DNA of 64,000 nt. It comes from Drosophila miranda. Its lineage: Eukaryota > Arthropoda > Insecta > Diptera > Drosophilidae. The position numbers and the translations under genes are program-made. The notes under the pieces were generated by a model. It saw only the letters and a list, made by a program, of their open reading frames with translations, was not told the origin of the DNA and made no database searches. Positions 58,842-64,000 of this stretch are shown one piece after another. The DNA is taken from contig NC_046677.1 of assembly GCF_003369915.1 (NCBI RefSeq), positions 16,554,001 through 16,618,000 on the forward strand, written 5' to 3'. Within the stretch, counting starts at the first letter, position 1, and each line of letters starts with the position of its first letter.

Positions 58842-61337
58842 CTGTGATCATTTTAAATTAAAAGAGGTCAACAAGGTCAATTGATTGTTTTTCTGTTACA
58901 TGAATATGTTACCTGTTCATCGGATATATCTGCTAAGGCGATAATTCATTTGATTTGTTTACCTCAAATTGCCCGTGGCAGTGCAAAAAGCGAAAAATTA
59001 TAAAGAATTGGCTATAAGGATTTGATCCGACAGATTAGCTCCTGGAAATATTCAGTTGATGAAGACCCAAAATTGAAGGGTTCAATGCACTTTCCTCTAA
59101 TTGCAAGTCAAACAATAATAGCCCTGCAGCTATTTTATTTCAACAGCAAATAACCAAACTGTTATTTGCTTTGAAATTTTCCAACTGGAAATGGCACACA
59201 AGACTGCAAAAAAACCTGAAAAGCAACAGAAACATCAAAAAATCCCAGACCAGAGAAATCTTTGCCAAAAAAGCAAAAACCCAACTGCTTTCTGGGTTTC
59301 GGTTTTGTTTGGTATGGTTTGTTCGACTCTTTTGGCCAAAAAAATATTTCTTTTGTTTCTGTGTTGTTCGCCTGTGGACTCTTAAGGGAGAAGGACTAAC
59401 TGAATTTGTTTTTGGAAAGCAGAGCTAATAAAACGGTTTCAAAGTAAGGAGGAAGCAAACCCTATTTGTAAAACTTTAATTGTGAAATTAGTGGATATTG
59501 CGAGCATCTAGATTACCGAATTTCCCAAATATCCCCTACCAAAAGAGGTCAATTCATTCGAACTACCCCAAGTTAATTGAACTATCGCAACTATTTACAG
59601 AGCCATGTGCCATGGACGACTTTGCACTTTAACATATTTTTGAGGTCGTGGCGATAAATATATTGGCTTCCCATAGCATATGGCGCCGTTACCAACCCGT
59701 TCAACCAAGGCAGTTGCTATCATACAACATCCTGGAGATTTTGCCAGCTCTCCTCGATTCCTATCTGTGTATAATTTGTGCGACAAACTTTGTCATGCGA
59801 GCTCTGGCAGTTAGTAAAGCTTCTACCAGCTGCGGTCCTGCCGCAAAATAGAACCAGGACCAGGACCTGGACTAAATATGGCACCCTAGGTGAGACCGCC
59901 GACCACCAGCTGATAAATTTTCAAATTAGCATGCTAATGAAAGGCATGGAACTGTCGCTGCAAAGTTTTTAACTTTTGCTTGTGGATGGGTACTCTGGTA
60001 CGCTGCTGTGCAGTCGGTGATGGAGTCGGTCCTGTCTAGATAGAACGTGCGAAAAGATTTATCCCAAGGCCCGAAGCATTGACACGGACATGATGAGGTA
60101 GCGTCCTTCTGCGAGCTGAGATGCATTAATTGCTTGTCGAAATTTGAGTGGCTTCCATCATTGAACAACGGACCTGAAGCCTGGAACCAATTGCCGCCGA
60201 GTTTGGATTGGTACATTTCATGCCAGCTAATTGAGATTTTATATTTTCTGTATTAAGTGAAAAATTCAGCACGGATGCACATCTCTAGCAATCCATGCCA
60301 TTTTCTACCTACAATGACTGGGGTAAATTTGCCAGAACCACTTTGGTCCCCCGCTGGGGATTTTCTAACTTGCCAGAATCGAGTCGTAGCTAATAAAAGT
60401 GTCAGAAATGTGAGGAGACGCCCCACTTATTGGCCCACACTGCGTATGAGCACTTTAGTAGGAGTGCAAAAAGATGTCAAACACTTTTGGCAACCTAACG
60501 TGGTGGGCGTTGTTAGGCTGGTGGAAAATTCTATTAGAACTTACAACTTCTTAACTCCTTCAGAGAATATTGTAGCCCCTTTAATAGTACCTCTTAAATT
60601 GGTCCATCTCACTGGATTATCTAATTTTTTGCATCAACAGTTTTGCATTTAGCAGGGGCCAAGGATATTCTGAATGCGATTTAAAAAGGCCACGGCCTAT
60701 GTGCTACGTGTTTCATCTACTATGGAATCAGTCAAGTGTTCACGCATTTAATTTGGCCTCCATTCGCCATCCCAGTGCCCGTCCAGGACGCATCCATTCA
60801 GATAGTGTTCTATTTGAGTTTCACTTGGAATGCATTCATTATTCATTCTTTCCGCTCCATGACGCGTCATTTTATTTGAGACTCTGTCTGCGTTTAAAGG
60901 GCAAGTGCAGAAAGATGGACATTATGAAGTTTTCTAATTTATTATATCCACGCAGCAGCTGGTATAAGACGTTCCTTTGGTTAATGAACGCGGAGAAACA
61001 CTAATCCAAAGAGTTGCAGCTGACGGGAGGAGAAAAATGGTAAATGATAATTTAAATAATTATTCAGGCCACGAAAGTTCACGCCAGTTGAGTAGGGGAG
61101 CAAGTAAGGAAGGTTTATTCAGTAGTTTAGTAGACTTGAAAAATTCATTGAATTATTGAAATACATGAAGAGCAAACAGATTGATCATACTTATAGACAG
61201 AAGCAGATGTCTGCAACACAGAAGATGCCTTAAGCTTTTACTTACCTTCATCTTTTTGTTGTCAAATTTGTCAGAAAATACGAAATTTAGCATGCAAATC
61301 AAGTAACTGCGGTAGCGGATTGCGTTTTTAAAAAGTT
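58842..61337. other. Stretch without a recognised gene
   Basis: Short frames only, several without ATG. No motif, RNA gene or mobile element was recognised. Confidence 0.5.
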
Positions 61338-61355
61338 TTTATTTAACTTCTAAGT

Positions 61356-61541
61356 TTACAGATATAGATTTAAGTTGAAGGTCACAAAGGATTCCGGACA
61401 AAGGGTTTGCGCGATCTTAGTTTTTAGCTCGACTTTTCGGTGTCGCTTCTGGATCAAGACTGACTTGAACTTTTTGATCTTTGCATCGTCGATCCCTTTC
61501 GGGAATAGTTTTTCTATAAACATCTCAATTGATTTCGCCAT
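61356..61541 (-). CDS. Candidate 61-residue Lys-rich ORF
   Basis: ATG at 61541, TAA at 61356, and a canonical AATAAA on the minus strand at 61343-61338, only 13 bp past the stop. The protein begins M-A-K-S-I-E-M-F-I-E-K-L-F-P-K and has a basic middle (K-I-K-K-F-K-S-V-L-I-Q-K-R-H-R-K). No signal peptide, membrane segment or known motif. The close poly(A) signal is the main support; it could be the last exon of a longer gene or chance. Confidence 0.28.
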   Translation of the reverse strand: MAKSIEMFIEKLFPKGIDDAKIKKFKSVLIQKRHRKVELKTKIAQTLCPESFVTFNLNLYL

Positions 61542-61544
61542 CCC

Positions 61545-64000
61545 GAGTATTGGATTTCGTCATCCAAAGAGAGAACTGTAAAATGCCCAAAGTGCAGGAT
61601 CTGCAGAAAGCCGGGTGTGAGATTGTTTATGGGAAGCCGGGTGTGGGCAAACATTGTTTTTCCATTTAGGCGAGTGTCAAAGATTGGGATTGTGGCGGGA
61701 GCCATTGCGATTGTACATCTTAGAAATCAATTAGGCGGAGGCCCAAGATTGAAATTGTTTTCGTTTTAGAAAGCCAAAGATTGTTTACAACTCGTATAAG
61801 AGCTCAATAGAATTGGGTACGTTAACTTGCACATATGGGATTCCATTTTTCGTTTATATGTGTATAGACTTAAGCCCATTTGTTGTAATTTGATTTGCCA
61901 AAGTGAAAGCATATATTGGCATAATTTTTGCTTTCCTTTCAAAAGCTCAACGAGCAGGGCGGAAATCAATCAAAGTCCTTAATTTTTCCTTGTTCTCGCA
62001 TTATTGACTATAATATACAGGAGGGACTTAATAATTTAACAGCGGTAGGCTTCAAAATGCCCAAAAAGGTCGTTTCGTCTACCTTTTACTAACTTAAATT
62101 CAAATTTTTGATTAGTTGTTGAGCACAGGTATGGAAGACCTTTTTTCTAAATTTATTGGCAGATAAACAGCGGGATGTAGTACTTGAAGGAGCTTCAGGT
62201 CTGAGACTTCGGCAACCCTGCTGTGCACGAAAGTTCCAGTGAAAAGTTTTGGTACTCAGCTGCTTTCTGGAGAAAGGCGTTTCCACATTCAGTGAAATTC
62301 CTTGCATGACTGCACAAGTTTTGACAGGAGATGCTGCTCTACCCGGAGAGGGATTTCACGTGAGCGAGTTGCAATTTTCGCATACTGCCAGGAGGTGCAA
62401 AAGCAATGCCAAAAAATCTGTACAATCAATCTGGAATGCGGTAGCGCAGCCAGAGAAATGTGTCGGAGAAATTCGCGCAGACAAAATAATTGAAAATTGG
62501 GCTACGGCGTCAAAGGATGTCTTAAGCAGTGAATCTACATTGTACATATACATATCTATAGGGGAAAACTTTAAGTATATTGGTACATTGGTTGCATAGT
62601 CAGCATGGATATATATTTTGTTGCTGTGGATTTCTATTCATTGATGATAATAATTGAAATCATATCCACGCTGTTAGAGGATGCTTTGGGCATCTCTTTC
62701 CTAATTCAGCATGGATACATATTATACAGTTTTCGATTTCCATTCACGTTTGAGATGTAAAAAAAATACTCTTTCGTCACGCAGAATAACAAAATCCCTA
62801 GGCAATTTCTCTCTTTTCGTCTCCACATGAGATGGGAAATGGGTTGGAAACCGTCTGAGTTGGGGATCACGGACACAGTTGTTTTACATTTCTGCATCAT
62901 TAGGTGGAGAATATTTGGTGCAATAGCAGCCTGAAAATATTTGAATAAGTGTATAGATGTGTGGCAAACAGCAGTTAGTCGGGGGCTACAAAGAAAACAG
63001 CAGGATGCATGATGTAGCACATACGCCATGTTGTCAACGGCAATGGCTAAAGTCTAAGTGGATCAATTTCCAGGCTATTGAGGGCTAAGCAGATAAGGCA
63101 CCTGGCTTTGAAGCTGCCACAACGATAACATCATATCTGAAAAGCTTTTGTTGAAATACTTTCTATTGTAGTAAATGATTATGGCCGCATAAATTGTTAA
63201 AGAGCGAATAAATTCCGCAAAGCAAGCAAAAGACGGCCTTAAAATTTATTAAACTTCACACCTGTGCGGCGGAGGTAAACAAAAATGTAATAAATATTAT
63301 CTAGTGTATAATGCAATTGTACAAACAGGTCTGGGAACCGCAATGCGGACGGCAAACAGCTTTCGCAGTGTAATGGTCTGTTATGGGTTTTGGGGATGGG
63401 ATGAAGAGGGACTTGTGCTTGTGTCCTCCTCGAGCGCAGCTGGTCGGAATTTATGTCTGAATTTCTACAGAGATGGAATAAAAGTGCGGGACCTAAAAGT
63501 GCAGTCCATCTCTTAGAAGTTTCAATAAAGAATAACAAGTTTAACGACAATGTTCAGCTCTCGTTTAGCTCTAACTAATTTACTACCCAATTTAACAAGT
63601 CAATCATAAGTCTAATGGGGGCCAAAGATATTAACGATGATGGGTATTAAACTCATATTTGATTGGAAATTTCCCTCTGCACATAGCGCTTTAACAAGGC
63701 TGGCATGGTACAGCATTAAAAGTATAATCAAATATTAATGTCCGAGTATGCAATAAATAAATATGAACAAATGGCGATCGCATTAACGACTGACAATTGA
63801 GTTGGCGATGAGTCAGAAATGGGAAAGATTATTCGCTTTGCTTGCAGCTTCAATCAATTATTTCGAAGGCGTGCATTTCTCTCTGGACTTAACGCTTCAT
63901 TATGGCAAATGAAACGCAAGAGCGAAAGGAACTCATTCTTGCAGAAAGAAAGATAATTTTTAATTGAAGGCACACATTAAAGGAATGACTGGGAAGACCT
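61545..64000. other. Stretch without a recognised gene
   Basis: AT-rich, with scattered short frames and a local repeat of AAGCCGGGTGTG (about 61608 and 61636). Nothing else could be supported. Confidence 0.5.

Noticed and set aside
60257-60652. 131-codon plus-strand frame
   Set aside because: Begins with GTG, lacks codon bias and any recognised motif; no splice or promoter support.
1-64000. tRNA, rRNA or snRNA genes
   Set aside because: I looked for B-box-like GGTTCRANNCC and cloverleaf patterns and conserved rRNA blocks and saw none; a covariance-model search would be decisive.

Overview
The window reads as insect nuclear DNA, most likely Drosophila. It holds short GT-AG introns of about 55-70 bp, a cuticle-protein gene with the usual tiny first coding exon, a ZAD-type zinc-finger gene (an expanded insect family), and five copies of a DINE-1/mini-me (Helentron-derived) element with GTCC microsatellites. 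Element length (about 1.07-1.1 kb), termini and GA-rich segments recall the ISY-type elements of the obscura group (D. pseudoobscura, D. persimilis, D. miranda). That species guess is inference.

Layout. 1-16.98 kb: AT-rich, no gene recognised, one short BEL/Pao-like fossil near its right end. 16.98-18.40 kb (minus): a five-exon ZAD-C2H2 gene whose zinc-finger exon is spread over three frames. 18.91-19.2 kb: a decayed piece of riboflavin kinase that keeps an intron. 26.29-26.55 kb: a small Cys-rich ORF with host-like codon use. 27.56-28.48 kb: a complete RR-1 cuticle-protein gene with TATA box, initiator, intron and poly(A) signal. 28.8-29.0 kb: a three-fold pyrimidine-rich repeat. 33.9-34.05 kb: a probable isolated coding exon.

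36.8-57.5 kb is the most unusual region. Two apparently identical copies of a small RING-finger gene (minus) are each preceded by a DINE element. They are followed by a head-to-tail array of three units (about 5.6, 5.9 and 5.9 kb). Each unit carries a piece of the RING gene, a DINE element, remnants of a spliced minus-strand gene, and a complete intronless VAP-type (MSP domain, coiled coil, tail anchor) gene on the plus strand. The junctions show that one break lay inside the RING gene and the other 3' of the VAP gene, with a 3-bp GTG match. So the array can be explained by one tandem duplication followed by unequal exchange. VAP copies 2 and 3 encode the same 249-residue protein. Copy 1 differs by four substitutions and a two-codon indel, all of which change the protein.

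57.5-58.9 kb, just past the array, holds unrelated host-gene fragments (coding-like pieces, a 77-bp direct duplication, a minus-strand piece with one in-frame stop). The rest to 64 kb has no recognised gene apart from one short candidate ORF at 61.4 kb.

How parts may work together: VAPs are ER tethers and RING proteins are ubiquitin ligases. Co-amplification of a VAP and a RING gene resembles amplified germline gene families on young Drosophila sex chromosomes, but nothing here shows expression or chromosome. The DINE elements supply the repeats for recombination and carry GA-rich segments like those recruited for dosage compensation in D. miranda.
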